The position numbers were made by a program, and so were the translations under genes. Positions 45,131 through 54,814 of a stretch of 64,000 nucleotides of DNA are shown here, one piece after another (the stretch's first letter is position 1; each line of letters starts with the position of its first letter). This DNA is from Caballeronia sp. INDeC2 (GTDB taxonomy: Bacteria; Pseudomonadota; Gammaproteobacteria; Burkholderiales; Burkholderiaceae). The notes under the pieces are model-generated. The model saw only the letters and a program-made list of their open reading frames with translations, had not been told where the DNA came from and ran no database searches. The stretch lies in NCBI RefSeq assembly GCF_023631325.1, contig NZ_JALQDG010000041.1:124001-188000 (forward strand). The letters run 5' to 3'.

Positions 45131-46504
45131 CTACGCGCCCGATGCCTCCAGCGGTCGATCCGCTTTCGCGCGCAATCCATACGCAGTCAACATGCGATAC
45201 AGCGTGACGCGAGAGATCCCCAATTCATCCGCTGCTTCGCCGAGACGTCCGCGGTGACGCAAAAGCGCCACTTCGATCGCTTGCCGCTCGGCCGCCTCGC
45301 GTGCTTGCGCGAGCGTCATCGGCGCGGCTTCAGCATATTCTCCCAGTTCGAGATCGCTTGCGAGGATCTGCCTTCCTTCCGACATGACTATTGCGCGGCG
45401 CACGCGATTGATCAACTCGCGGACATTGCCAGGCCAGCCGTAGTTATGAAGCGCCGCTATTGCGCACGGTGAAAAGCCGCGCAACCGCCGGCTCGCATCC
45501 TTTCTGAAGCGATCGAGCATGTGATTCGCGAGCAGTTCGATATCCTTGCCGCGCACGCGCAGCGGCGGCTCGTCGATCTGCAATACGCACAGGCGATGGT
45601 ACAAGTCCGCGCGGAAGCGTCCTTCGAGCATCGCCGTTTGCATATCGACGTGGGTCGCCGAGATGATGCGCACATCGACATCGGTCGATCCTTGTCCGCC
45701 GAGACGCTCGATCTTGCGTTCCTGCAAGAAGCGCAACAGGCTCGCCTGGCTTTCGAGCGGTAAATCGCCGATCTCATCGAGAAAGAGCGTGCCGCCGTCG
45801 GCTGCTTCCACTCTTCCGATCTTGCGTTGATTCGCGCCGGTGAATGCGCCGCGCTCATAGCCGAAGAGTTCCGACTGCAGCAGATGGGCCGGTATGGCGC
45901 CGCAATTGATCGCGACGAACGGCTGATCGCGCCGCACCGAACGCTCGTGTATTGCAACTGCCGTGAGTTCCTTGCCCGTGCCCGATTCGCCGGAGATGAA
46001 AACGGGTGCATCGGTCATCGCGACTTTGCGAATCGAGCGATACAGCGCCTGCATAGCATCGCAAGAGCCGACCATGCTGCCTTCCTTGCAATCGTCCTTG
46101 CGCGGATCGTTGCTGGCGGCGTCGTGCAGCGACACCATGCCGTACGCATGCCCGACTGCATCGACGATACGATCCGCGGAAGAGGGCACCGTCACATAGT
46201 CGAAACAGAAATCGCGAATCAGCCGGCAAATTTCGGGGTTATCGACATGCTCGGCGTCGACGGTTGCGACCCAGCCGATCTGATAACTTGCGAGCATCGC
46301 CGTGAGCGTGGCCGGTTCGGCGGCAAAGCCACGCGTCGTCAGGTCGACGATTCCGGCAGCGGCACGCTTGCCGTGCTTCGTGGATTTGGGCGGCTTCGCC
46401 GGATCGATGCGTTCGATGGCCCAGCCGCGATCATGCAAGCGCACGGACAAATCGTCCGATACGGCGCGGCCCACGAAGTACAGCGTTCTAGCTTCCCCGT
46501 CCAT
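45131..46504 (-). CDS. Sigma-54-dependent activator with VpsR-like N-terminus
   Basis: 457 residues. A receiver-like N-terminal domain (about 1-125) lacks an obvious phospho-Asp pocket, as in VpsR. The AAA+ domain follows (Walker A GESGTGKE, GAFTGA loop for sigma-54 contact, Walker B GGTLFLDEIGDLP). A Fis-type HTH ends it (LGEAADELGISRVTLYRMLTAYGL). VpsR-like activators in Vibrio and Burkholderia (such as BerB) bind c-di-GMP and switch on exopolysaccharide genes; a similar role here is inference. The next gene on the minus strand is the dead MATE gene. Confidence 0.92.
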   Translation of the reverse strand: MDGEARTLYFVGRAVSDDLSVRLHDRGWAIERIDPAKPPKSTKHGKRAAAGIVDLTTRGFAAEPATLTAMLASYQIGWVATVDAEHVDNPEICRLIRDFCFDYVTVPSSADRIVDAVGHAYGMVSLHDAASNDPRKDDCKEGSMVGSCDAMQALYRSIRKVAMTDAPVFISGESGTGKELTAVAIHERSVRRDQPFVAINCGAIPAHLLQSELFGYERGAFTGANQRKIGRVEAADGGTLFLDEIGDLPLESQASLLRFLQERKIERLGGQGSTDVDVRIISATHVDMQTAMLEGRFRADLYHRLCVLQIDEPPLRVRGKDIELLANHMLDRFRKDASRRLRGFSPCAIAALHNYGWPGNVRELINRVRRAIVMSEGRQILASDLELGEYAEAAPMTLAQAREAAERQAIEVALLRHRGRLGEAADELGISRVTLYRMLTAYGLRAKADRPLEASGA

Positions 46505-46893
46505 GGCTTTTTTCCCGGCTTTTTTAAGTGTAGGGACAAGTATGCGCCCGCTTGCCGCAATGTAAAACGCCTCGCAAACGATAATCCAAATTTGAATGTT
46601 TACATTGATCGGTAGAATCGATTGATAACGTCAGAGCATTTTTTGCATTACGTCCGTGCTGAAATTTATGGAACGTACGTGCTTTATCGAATTCGGCTAT
46701 ACACCGTCTGCCTTTGCCTGGCAGAGCGAGCGGAACGAATTACTTATTCGCTTATGAATATGATTGGCTCTGCATGTATCTGCGAAGTCGAAAGTGGTCG
46801 GCGCTGAAATATCAGATAATTAGTTCCTTCATGCAGTTTTGTTTGCAGCGTACGCATTGCGAGCGTAAAGTTCGTAAAAGCGCTTCTCGTCTG
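46505..46893. other. AT-rich intergenic region between sigma-54 activator and two-receiver protein
   Basis: 389 bp without a convincing gene; open frames here have poor codon use. AT content is well above the surroundings, particularly 46560-46700 and 46780-46830. It must hold the promoters of the two divergent genes. I found no clear sigma-54 (-24/-12) box or inverted repeat. Confidence 0.5.
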
Positions 46894-47808
46894 ATGAATA
46901 CCCGTTCGAATATGGAAAAAGCAGAGAACCGCACATCAACGTATCAGCCGCGTTTGCTTCTGGTCGACGACGATCCGGCGATGATCCGCATCATCGGCGA
47001 CATGCTTGCGGAATTTCCGGATCAGCGCTTTGCCGTTACCGGCGAAGCGGCGCTGGCCCTCGCGCGTGAGTCCACGCCGGATCTCATTCTTCTCGATGCC
47101 AACCTGCCCAACATGACGGGCTTCGATGTCTGTGAGATCCTCAAGCGCGACGCGAAGCTCGCCCGCGTGCCGGTGATCTTCATCACGAGTCACGACGCGC
47201 CCGCGCTCGAAGTCGACGCATTTCGCATGGGCGCCGCCGATTACGTGATCAAGCCGCTCGTTGCACCGCGCCTGCGAGCGCGCGTACGCGCACAGCTTCG
47301 ATTGAGGCATCGCGTAATGGAGGCGCAGGCAGCGAAGACCGCAGTCACAAAACCCACGGGCGTACGCGTGCTCGGCGTTCTTGCGGACGACATGATCGAG
47401 GCGCACCGCCACGCGCTCGAAGCTATCGGCGCGGTCGATCTGGTGAAAGATTGCGACGCCGCGCTTCGTCTTGTACGAAGCAAGGAGCCGGACGCGATCG
47501 TGCTGGATGCAGGTTGCTGCGATAACCCTTGCGAAGCCGTGCGGACATTGCTCACCGAATTGGCTCACGTGCCCATCGTCGTGCTTGCCGATGCGCGCGA
47601 TGTCGAAACCGAACAATGCACGCTCGATGCCGGCGCAGCGGACGTCGTCGCGAGATCAGTCAGATCGGCCGTGCTGCAGGTGCGTGTGCAAGGCGCGCTT
47701 ACTTCGGCGCGTGAAGCGCGGGAAGAATTGCGCGCGCTGGTGGAATCGGCGGGTGGCGCGAGCGTTCATACGTTTCCGGTATTCGCCCGCGATACGCGCG
47801 CAGGCTAA
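46894..47808 (+). CDS. Response regulator with two receiver domains, no output domain
   Basis: 304 residues. REC1 (about 25-145) is complete: LLLVDDDPAM, phospho-Asp in LILLDANLPNMTG, then FITSHD and a Lys in VIKPLV. REC2 (about 165-285) is worn: VLGVLADDM, IVLDAGCCDN, but ARS replaces the usual K-P, so phosphorylation there is doubtful. No DNA-binding or GGDEF domain follows. The gene converges on the large hybrid kinase with a 4-bp overlap. ATG 46894 is used; 46912 is possible and neither has a clear ribosome site. Confidence 0.82.
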   Translation: MNTRSNMEKAENRTSTYQPRLLLVDDDPAMIRIIGDMLAEFPDQRFAVTGEAALALARESTPDLILLDANLPNMTGFDVCEILKRDAKLARVPVIFITSHDAPALEVDAFRMGAADYVIKPLVAPRLRARVRAQLRLRHRVMEAQAAKTAVTKPTGVRVLGVLADDMIEAHRHALEAIGAVDLVKDCDAALRLVRSKEPDAIVLDAGCCDNPCEAVRTLLTELAHVPIVVLADARDVETEQCTLDAGAADVVARSVRSAVLQVRVQGALTSAREAREELRALVESAGGASVHTFPVFARDTRAG

Positions 47809-50800
47809 ACCTGTTCGAGCATGTCGCGCGCGATTTCCGATGCGCGCGCGAAATCGAGTGCACGCACGCGCGCGAGAAATTGCTCGAACTCTTCACGGTA
47901 CGCGCCCGGCGCATGCGGCGATAACTTCTCGGATAGCGCGATAGCTTGTAGATTCGATGCGTCGAGCAATTCGATGATCGCGGTGAGGCGAGCGCGCCAG
48001 TCTTGATCGTCGAGTGGCGCGTTGCTCGTCTCCGGCTTCACGGACGATTGCGGCCGGCCGAATTCATCGACGAGTTGTCCGACGCTCGAAGCAAGCAACG
48101 CACGCATGCGCGGCAACTTCGCGCGCGTTTCATCGAGCATATGCGCATCGGTTTCGAGCGTGCTTGCGAGCTTCGCGAGCGCCGCCGCGCCGATCGTGCC
48201 CGCGCCGCCCTTGATCGTATGCAGCATCGATGCGGCACGTTGCGCATCATGTGCCGCGAGCGCAGAGGCTAGCCGCTCGAGTTGCTTATCGGCTTGTGCG
48301 CCGAAGCGATCCACTGCATTGCGGATCAAATCGATATTTCCACCAAAGCGCGCGATGATCGAATCGCGTGGCTCGATGACCGGCTCGGCACTGGCGTGCT
48401 GGATATGCGCATGTGCGCGCAGCACCGCGACGAGCCGCTCGACGTCGATCGGCTTGCCGACGTGATCGTTCATGCCAGCCTGCAAACATGCGTCGCGATC
48501 CGCGCCCGATGCGTTGGCTGTCATCGCGATGATCGGCAGCGCGGCGAAGCGGCCATCGGCGCGAATCAGGCGCGTCGCTTCGAGACCATCGAGATCGGGC
48601 ATCTGCACATCCATCAGCACGGCGTCGAACCGGCCATTTGTTGTCACGATTCGATCGACGCCTTCGCGTCCGCCGTTCGCGAGCGTCACGGCTGCGCCTT
48701 CCGCGATCAGCAGGCCTTCGGCGACCTGACGGTTGAGCGCGTTGTCCTCGACCACGAGTAACGCGAGTCCTTCGAGGCGGCGCGTTTTCTTCACGGACGG
48801 TTGAGTCCTGGGCGAAATCGCTTCGATATTTCGACACAGCGCGGCGCGGATCGCGGCGGCGAGCTGCTTCGGTGTCACGGGCTTCGTGAGGAAGCCGGCG
48901 AAGGGCGCGGCGCCGCCGTCCTGCGACTCTTTCAAGACCTCTCGACCAAAAGCCGTGATAAGCAGTACGAGAGGCGGCGTCGCGCGGCCCCTCATCGCGC
49001 TGATCTGCTTCGCGGTGTTGAGGCCGTCGAGTCCCGGCATGCGCCAGTCGAGCAGCGCGATGTCATAGGGCGCATCGCCGCGCGCGGCATCGCCGATGCG
49101 CTCGACCGCCTCGGACCCGCTCGTTACGATATCCGCTTGCCAGCCGAGCGAACGTACCGTGCGCGACATGATCTCGCCTGCGATCGCGTTGTCGTCGGCG
49201 ATGAGAATGCGCGCGCCGTGTTCCGGAATCGCGACATCGTCATGCACGGGCCCACCGGACGTGTCCACGCCGAGCGTGATGTCGAACCAGAATCGGCTGC
49301 CTTCGCCGACGCGGCTTTCGACTTCGAGCTGGCTGCCCATCATCGCGAGTAGCCGCTTGCTGATGACGAGTCCGAGGCCCGAGCCTCCATAACGCCGCGA
49401 CGTCGATGCTTCCGCCTGCGTGAAGCCTTCGAAGATGCGCTCCAGCTGCTCCTCGCTGATGCCGATGCCGCTATCGCTTACCTCGATGCGCACACGTACC
49501 GCATCGCCCGCGATCTCGTGCGAGTCATCGCATCGATGCACGCTCACGACGATCTGCCCCGTCGACGTGAATTTGAGCGCATTGCCCGCGAGGTTGATGA
49601 GCACTTGCTGAAGCCGGAAGCTATCGCCGACGAGCATCGTCGGTAAGGACGGATCGAGGTCGAACAGCACTTCCACATCTTTCGTGCCCTGATTGCCCGC
49701 GAGCACGATGCCGAGCTCCTGCATCAGCTTCTCCGGCTCGAACGGATGGTTGTCGATTTCCAGCTTGCCCGCTTCGATCTTCGAATAGTCGAGGATGTCG
49801 TTGAGCAAGTTCAGCAGCGATTTCGCCGCGGTTTCGGCCTTGCTCACATACTCCTGCTGGCGCGCGTTGAGCGCCGTCAGCTGCACGAGATGCAGCATGC
49901 CGAGCACCGCGTTCATCGGCGTGCGGATCTCGTGGCTCATGTTCGCGAGGAACGACGACTTGGCCGCGCTCGCTGCATCCGCGTGTTCCTTCGCATTGCG
50001 CAGATGGAACTCCAGCTCGTATTGATCGGTGACGTCGTAATTCACGCCGGTCATCACGACAGGCGTGCCGTTCGCATTGCGTTGTGTGCGAAAGCCGCTC
50101 TGGATGCGCCGCGTCGTACCGTCCGGCAGGACGATGCGAAAGGGCGGCAGGGTCTCCGTTTCGCCCGCCACGGCCGCGCGCAGGTCCGCCATGATCGCGT
50201 CGTGATCGTCGGGATGAATGCGCAGGCGCCAGTGCTCGATGTGCAGGCCGTTGTCGAGCATCTCCGGCGGGTACTGATAAAGTTCGAACATGCGCGCATT
50301 CCAGTGCAGCTTGCCCGTTGCGATATCCCACGACCAGATGCCCAGCTCGGCGATGTCCGCGGCGAGCAGCAACTGGTCGCGCGCCAGAGCCAGCTCGGTC
50401 CGCTCCTTTCTCTGTCGGGAAATATCCGTAATGACGGATACAAAATGCAAAGCGCCATCGAGCCGCATCGCGCCCGTGGAAACGTGCGCGGGAAACGACG
50501 TGCCGTCCTTGCGCTGGCCGGCAAGCTCGCAATCGGCGGTCGCCACACCGTTCTCGCCCTTGAATTGCATTATGTATTCGTTATACGCATCCAGATGCGG
50601 CGGCGGCACCAGCATCCGGATGTTCTGCCCGATGACCTCTTCCGGCTTGTAACCAAACACTTTTTCGCCGGCCGAGTTGAACGAGCGGACCGCGCCGCGC
50701 TCGTCCACGGTGATGATCGGGCTGATCGCGGTGTCGAGCACGGTCTGCGTCGTCGCGAGACTGCGGGCGAGTTCCTGCTCGATGCGCGTGCGCGCGGTCA

Positions 50801-51728
50801 CCTGGCGCACGAGCCGCGCGCCGAACATCGCCAGCACGAGCGCGAGCACGGTCGTAACCGACGCGTGCCAAAGCGTGTCGCGCCACCACGGCGCGAGGAT
50901 TTCATCCTCCGAGAGCGCCGCCGCGACGAAGAGCGGATAGTCCTGCAATTCGCGCAGGCTGTTCAGGCGCGTGACGTGATCCTGCGAAGAGCGCGTCGTG
51001 AACACGCCGGAGCGGCCCTGTTCCACATGTGAGCGATAGAGCGCCGTGTCGATCACGTTCTTGCCGACGAAGCGGTCCTCGAACGGACGGCGCACGAGCA
51101 TCACGCCCGAGTTCAGAACGAGCGCCGCCGCGCCCGACTGGCCGAGGTCGAGGCTGTCGTAGAAACGCGAGAAGAAGTCGATGTCGATGGTCGCGAGCGC
51201 GACGCCCGCGAAGCTGCCGTCGGGCGCATCGATGCGGCGCGATATCGGCACGATCCATTTGCCCGTCGAGCGGCTTCTGACCGGCGGACCGATATGCGAG
51301 CCACGATCGGCATGCGTGCGATGGTATGCAAAGTACTCGCGGTCCGAGTTGTTCAAACGCGAATCGAGCTTCGGCTGCGAGTTGACGATCCACGCGCCGG
51401 TTTTGTCGTAGATGAAGAGGCCGTTCAGTTGCGGCAGTTGTCCGACGCGCGCGACGAGCGAGCGATGCAGACGCGCGAGCGCATGCGGCGACGTGCCGTC
51501 TTCCTCGACGCGTTCCACCATGCCGATCAGCGTCGTATCGGCTTCCTTGAACGTGTCGTTCGCGTGCTGCGCCATCGCGCGCGCGAGATTGGATGTTGCC
51601 GTCGTCATCTCGTCGATCTGCACGCGGCGTGCAGCGACGCTGCGCCCGATATCGGTGCCGATCAACAGCATGCAGACGATGACGATGAACACCGTCATCC
51701 TGAAAGTGAGCGAATGGCGACTGAGCAC
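47805..51728 (-). CDS. Large membrane hybrid histidine kinase (dCache-PAS-PAS-HisKA-HATPase-REC-REC-HPt)
   Basis: 1307 residues. Helix at about 10-28, a periplasmic dCache-like sensor (30-275), a second helix (285-305), two PAS domains (about 320-440 and 455-570), HisKA with the phospho-His in MSHEIRTPMNAVLGM (near 599), HATPase, REC1 (ILIADDN, LLDWRMPG), REC2 (LLVVEDN, LMDVQMPD) and an HPt domain (SMLHTIKGGAGTIGA). All parts of a four-step phosphorelay are in one chain. GTG start with GGAG 8 bases upstream. The double-receiver protein that converges on it is a likely downstream acceptor. Confidence 0.93.
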   Translation of the reverse strand: MLSRHSLTFRMTVFIVIVCMLLIGTDIGRSVAARRVQIDEMTTATSNLARAMAQHANDTFKEADTTLIGMVERVEEDGTSPHALARLHRSLVARVGQLPQLNGLFIYDKTGAWIVNSQPKLDSRLNNSDREYFAYHRTHADRGSHIGPPVRSRSTGKWIVPISRRIDAPDGSFAGVALATIDIDFFSRFYDSLDLGQSGAAALVLNSGVMLVRRPFEDRFVGKNVIDTALYRSHVEQGRSGVFTTRSSQDHVTRLNSLRELQDYPLFVAAALSEDEILAPWWRDTLWHASVTTVLALVLAMFGARLVRQVTARTRIEQELARSLATTQTVLDTAISPIITVDERGAVRSFNSAGEKVFGYKPEEVIGQNIRMLVPPPHLDAYNEYIMQFKGENGVATADCELAGQRKDGTSFPAHVSTGAMRLDGALHFVSVITDISRQRKERTELALARDQLLLAADIAELGIWSWDIATGKLHWNARMFELYQYPPEMLDNGLHIEHWRLRIHPDDHDAIMADLRAAVAGETETLPPFRIVLPDGTTRRIQSGFRTQRNANGTPVVMTGVNYDVTDQYELEFHLRNAKEHADAASAAKSSFLANMSHEIRTPMNAVLGMLHLVQLTALNARQQEYVSKAETAAKSLLNLLNDILDYSKIEAGKLEIDNHPFEPEKLMQELGIVLAGNQGTKDVEVLFDLDPSLPTMLVGDSFRLQQVLINLAGNALKFTSTGQIVVSVHRCDDSHEIAGDAVRVRIEVSDSGIGISEEQLERIFEGFTQAEASTSRRYGGSGLGLVISKRLLAMMGSQLEVESRVGEGSRFWFDITLGVDTSGGPVHDDVAIPEHGARILIADDNAIAGEIMSRTVRSLGWQADIVTSGSEAVERIGDAARGDAPYDIALLDWRMPGLDGLNTAKQISAMRGRATPPLVLLITAFGREVLKESQDGGAAPFAGFLTKPVTPKQLAAAIRAALCRNIEAISPRTQPSVKKTRRLEGLALLVVEDNALNRQVAEGLLIAEGAAVTLANGGREGVDRIVTTNGRFDAVLMDVQMPDLDGLEATRLIRADGRFAALPIIAMTANASGADRDACLQAGMNDHVGKPIDVERLVAVLRAHAHIQHASAEPVIEPRDSIIARFGGNIDLIRNAVDRFGAQADKQLERLASALAAHDAQRAASMLHTIKGGAGTIGAAALAKLASTLETDAHMLDETRAKLPRMRALLASSVGQLVDEFGRPQSSVKPETSNAPLDDQDWRARLTAIIELLDASNLQAIALSEKLSPHAPGAYREEFEQFLARVRALDFARASEIARDMLEQV

Positions 51729-52176
51729 GCCGTGTCTCCGATTGAGCGATTGCCGGGCGCCGGATCGGGCGCGAAGATCGAACGCTGCCGTATCTTATCG
51801 TGCCATCCGAAGTCGACCGTTCGACAAACCGGCGGCTATCAGGCTTATCTACGGCGCGGCCGCGCAAAAACTTGAGCCCGCCCAACGGGAATATTTTCGC
51901 GGTTTTCTCCGTATCTCAGGCAGGGCTTCGGCATTGGAGACGTGTTCGAAGTTTGCCGTCTTTCGGAATCGAAAGCGTTGGCTCGCGCCCGACACTCGTG
52001 CCGGACTGCGCGCGGCTCGGTTCGCGCCGATCCTTGTGCCACAAGGGATTCGCTTGGCTGGCATGGTGGCTGCATTACATCCGCACCCGCCGCCCAGCGA
52101 CATTTCGAGTTATCCGATTCATTCGATCGCTCAGCGGCATCTCATCAAAGGAATATTGGTGCAAGCGGAGCGAATC
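51729..52176. other. Intergenic region upstream of the hybrid kinase and the DUF3563 gene
   Basis: 448 bp between divergent genes. Open frames exist on both strands but look like chance reading of GC-rich DNA and match no family. I see no repeat or RNA gene; at least two promoters are expected. Confidence 0.45.
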
Positions 52177-52356
52177 ATGTTGGGATACCTAATCAATGTG
52201 GGAAAGGACTATATGCTGCCGCATCTGATCTGCTGGACAGGGATACTCCTGGACCGTGCGGAGCATAGCCGCCGCGATGCCTATCTCGAATCGTGCGCAG
52301 ATATCGGTGAACTCGAACGCCGTATGCGCGCGTGCGACAGCGACATCGACAGTTGA
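52177..52356 (+). CDS. DUF3563 family small protein
   Basis: 59 residues. The second half (RAEHSRRDAYLESCADIGEL, then ERRMRA) is the DUF3563 signature of Burkholderiaceae, usually with a short N-terminal hydrophobic stretch, as here (MLGYLINVGKDYMLPHLICW). GGAG lies 7 bases upstream of the ATG. Function unknown; several paralogues per genome are usual. Confidence 0.82.
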   Translation: MLGYLINVGKDYMLPHLICWTGILLDRAEHSRRDAYLESCADIGELERRMRACDSDIDS

Positions 52357-52383
52357 TCAATCACGAAGCGAGAACGAACGACG

Positions 52384-53205
52384 ATGGCTTTCAACGACGA
52401 ACACACGGGCGCGCCGGTCATCGCGCTGCATTGCTCGGGCGCGGGCGCGAATCAATGGCGTCTGCTCGGCGACACGCTCGACGCGCTCAACACGGACAAC
52501 ACGCGCTATTCGCTGATCGCGCCGGAGCATTACGGCTGCGACAGCGTCGGTCCGTGGAGCGGCGAGCGCGCCTTCACGCTCGCGGATGAAGCCGCGCGCA
52601 CCGTCGAGATCATCGATCGTCAGCGCGGCAAGGTGCATCTCGTCGGACATTCATATGGCGGCGGCGTCGCGTTGCGTGCGGCGCTCGAGCGGCCGCATGG
52701 CGTGGCGAGCATCGCGCTGTACGAGCCGTCGGCGTTTCATCTGTTGAAGGGCATGGGCGCACGCGGCGCGGCGGAATTCGCGGAGATTCTCGCGATTGCG
52801 GCGCGCACGGCGGAGGGCGTCGTCGCGGGCGATCTGCGCGGTGCGGCGCGCTCGTTCGTCGACTATTGGGGCGGGCATGGCGCGTGGTGTGCACTGCGTC
52901 CGTCCGTGCAGGCGATGCTCACGCGCTGGGTGCCGAAAGCGCCGCTCGATTTTCGCGCGCTGATTCACGAGCCCACGCCGGCAAGCGCGTATGCGAAGCT
53001 GCGCATTCCGACGCTCGTGATGCGCGGCGAGCACGCGCCCGCGCCGACGCGGCTGATCGCGGAGACGCTGCCCGATCTGATGCCGTCGGCGAAGCTGATC
53101 GTCGTGCCCGATGCGGGGCACATGGGGCCGCTCACGCATGCGCCGGCGGTGAACGAGGCGATCGCACAGCATATCGCCACGTGCAATGCGCAGGCTCTCG
53201 GTTAG
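52384..53205 (+). CDS. Serine alpha/beta hydrolase
   Basis: 273 residues. Nucleophile S90 in VHLVGHSYGGG, the oxyanion loop ALHCSGAGANQW, an Asp region near RIPTLVMRGEH and catalytic His in PDAGHMGPLTH. It belongs to the general esterase/lactonase/peroxidase group and the substrate is unknown. It starts 27 bp after the DUF3563 gene. Its stop overlaps the convergent membrane gene by 4 bp. Confidence 0.88.
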   Translation: MAFNDEHTGAPVIALHCSGAGANQWRLLGDTLDALNTDNTRYSLIAPEHYGCDSVGPWSGERAFTLADEAARTVEIIDRQRGKVHLVGHSYGGGVALRAALERPHGVASIALYEPSAFHLLKGMGARGAAEFAEILAIAARTAEGVVAGDLRGAARSFVDYWGGHGAWCALRPSVQAMLTRWVPKAPLDFRALIHEPTPASAYAKLRIPTLVMRGEHAPAPTRLIAETLPDLMPSAKLIVVPDAGHMGPLTHAPAVNEAIAQHIATCNAQALG

Positions 53206-53849
53206 CCCAGCAGTCCGTCGCGCGAAGGCGCGCTATCGCCTTGACGTTCGATGAGCCGCGCCCGAAACCAGAACGTCCACGCGAGCAAGCCGCCGTAGAT
53301 CGCGTAGCTCACGACCGGCGATACGACGAGATAGCGCTCGACGGGCCACGTCCACGCGAACCAGAAACGCAGCACCGTTTCGACCGATAACCCGACGCCC
53401 CACACGAGCGTCATGAGCCGCAACGACGCGCGCAGCGATGCGCTTTCGCTCCAATAGGCCTCGAAGCGCTCGGCGCCATTTTCCTGCTCGCGCGTGACGG
53501 TCGCGCGCGCGAGATAGAAGATGAGCGGACGCTCGAAGAAGAGTGAGATCAGGAAAACGATGCCCGTCGCGCCCGCCGCGAGCGATTCGCGCACGAGCAG
53601 GATGCGCGGGCTGCCGCCCATCGCGAGCATCACGATCGACAACGCTATGCCGAACAGCACGAGCGCAGAGAGCGCATCGACACGGCGCGAGCGCGCGAAT
53701 TCGGCGACGCTCCACGCGAGCGGCGGCGCAGCCGATGCATAGAGCGCGCCGACATCGCCCCAATACGGCAGCGCGAGCCGATACGCAAGCCAAGGAAGCA
53801 GCAGATTGGCGGCGAGTTCGAGCACGAGACCGGGCTTGATCTTTTTCAT
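53202..53849 (-). CDS. VC0807-like multi-pass membrane protein
   Basis: 215 residues with about six hydrophobic helices. The N-terminus (IKPGLVLELAANLLLPWLAYRLALP) and the segment LFGIALSIVMLAMGGSPRILL, then FLISLFFERPLIFYLAR, fit the VC0807 family of proteins of unknown function. ATG 53849 is used; the frame is open to a TTG at 53891. No enzyme motif is seen. Confidence 0.78.
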   Translation of the reverse strand: MKKIKPGLVLELAANLLLPWLAYRLALPYWGDVGALYASAAPPLAWSVAEFARSRRVDALSALVLFGIALSIVMLAMGGSPRILLVRESLAAGATGIVFLISLFFERPLIFYLARATVTREQENGAERFEAYWSESASLRASLRLMTLVWGVGLSVETVLRFWFAWTWPVERYLVVSPVVSYAIYGGLLAWTFWFRARLIERQGDSAPSRDGLLG

Positions 53850-53993
53850 GGACTCAGGAGTGTGCGTTTTGAACGCTGGACCGTGAGCCAAGTATAAAAG
53901 ATCAAACGTGCGCGAATGTACGCGTGCGCGCGTGCTGAAGCGTCGGAGAAGGCGAAGCCGCTGCCCGGCTGAGCACGCGGCATCGCGCTGAAG

Positions 53994-54317
53994 TTACCGC
54001 TTTTGAGCCCCGCCCGCAGCGGCGGCGGCCCCGGGATTCACGGCGTTCGCATTGTTTGCCGTGTTGGGGTTATAGGTCGAGTTCGCGTTGTAATTCGGGT
54101 TGGTCGTGGCGGCGTTGGGCGTGTTCGGGGCCGTGTTCGCACTCGGCCGGCTGAGCGGCTTCGGCTGCAGCGTCTGGTTGATGACGCCCATCTGCCCCAT
54201 CTTCTTCGCGGCCTGGCTGTCCGCGCTGGCTGCCGTGGCGAAGCACATGCCGGTCACGCCGGCGATTAACGCAATATGCAGAGCGCGACGTTGCGCTCGA
54301 TTGCGGCTCTTCTTCAT
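53994..54317 (-). CDS. Exported low-complexity Asn/Ala/Pro-rich protein
   Basis: 107 residues. A basic N-terminus and signal peptide (about 1-32, ending ASA) lead to a short conserved-looking stretch (SQAAKKMGQMGVINQTLQP) and then an Asn-rich tail (NPNYNANSTYNPNTANNANA). The ribosome site is excellent (AAGGAGG). Such tails are probably disordered in the periplasm. No known family recognised. Confidence 0.72.
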   Translation of the reverse strand: MKKSRNRAQRRALHIALIAGVTGMCFATAASADSQAAKKMGQMGVINQTLQPKPLSRPSANTAPNTPNAATTNPNYNANSTYNPNTANNANAVNPGAAAAAGGAQKR

Positions 54318-54538
54318 GACGGCCTCCTTGGCTCATGCTCACCGCGCGAATGCGCAGCAGCATTCTTATTGTGTGCAAGGACGATGCCCGCACACAGGAG
54401 GGTTTTGCCTAGGTGCGCTCTGCGCGATGTGCGGCGTTAGGGCGCAGCGGCGCTTGATAAATGTCTAACAAATAGCCTTGCCCGGTCGGTACTATGTACT
54501 TCGAAGTATTTACTACGAACGCACCGGAGGATCACCGC

Positions 54539-54760
54539 ATGTTTCCCGAATATCGCGATCTCATCTCGACCCTGAAAGCCGAGGACGCGCATTTCGCGCG
54601 GCTTTTCGAGCGCCACAACGAGCTCGATCATCGGATCAACAACATGGAGACGGGCGTGACGCCAGCCGACACGTTCACCATCGAAGCGCTGAAAAAAGAG
54701 AAGCTGCTACTGAAGGACAAGCTGTATGCCGTCTTGAGAAAGGCGCGCGAAGCCGCCTGA
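54539..54760 (+). CDS. YdcH family protein (DUF465)
   Basis: 73 residues. The pattern MFPEYRDLISTLKAEDAHF, ARLFERHNELDHRINN, then LKKEKLLLKDKLYAVLR is the DUF465 helical hairpin. The family is small, cytoplasmic and of unknown function. GGAGG lies 8 bases upstream of ATG 54539. It sits 54 bp before the PPK2 gene and may be on the same transcript. Confidence 0.9.
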   Translation: MFPEYRDLISTLKAEDAHFARLFERHNELDHRINNMETGVTPADTFTIEALKKEKLLLKDKLYAVLRKAREAA

Positions 54761-54814
54761 AGCATCGACGACGCGAGAGACAGGGACACTGCAGCAACAA
54801 CGAAGAGGAAGGGA

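Noticed and set aside
46622..46807. Short plus-strand frame in the intergenic region
   Set aside because: 61 codons, no ribosome site, Tyr/Cys-rich product unlike local genes, no recognised family.
51849..52103. Minus-strand frame upstream of the DUF3563 gene
   Set aside because: Low-complexity Arg/Ala/Pro product and no ribosome site; probably chance in GC-rich DNA.
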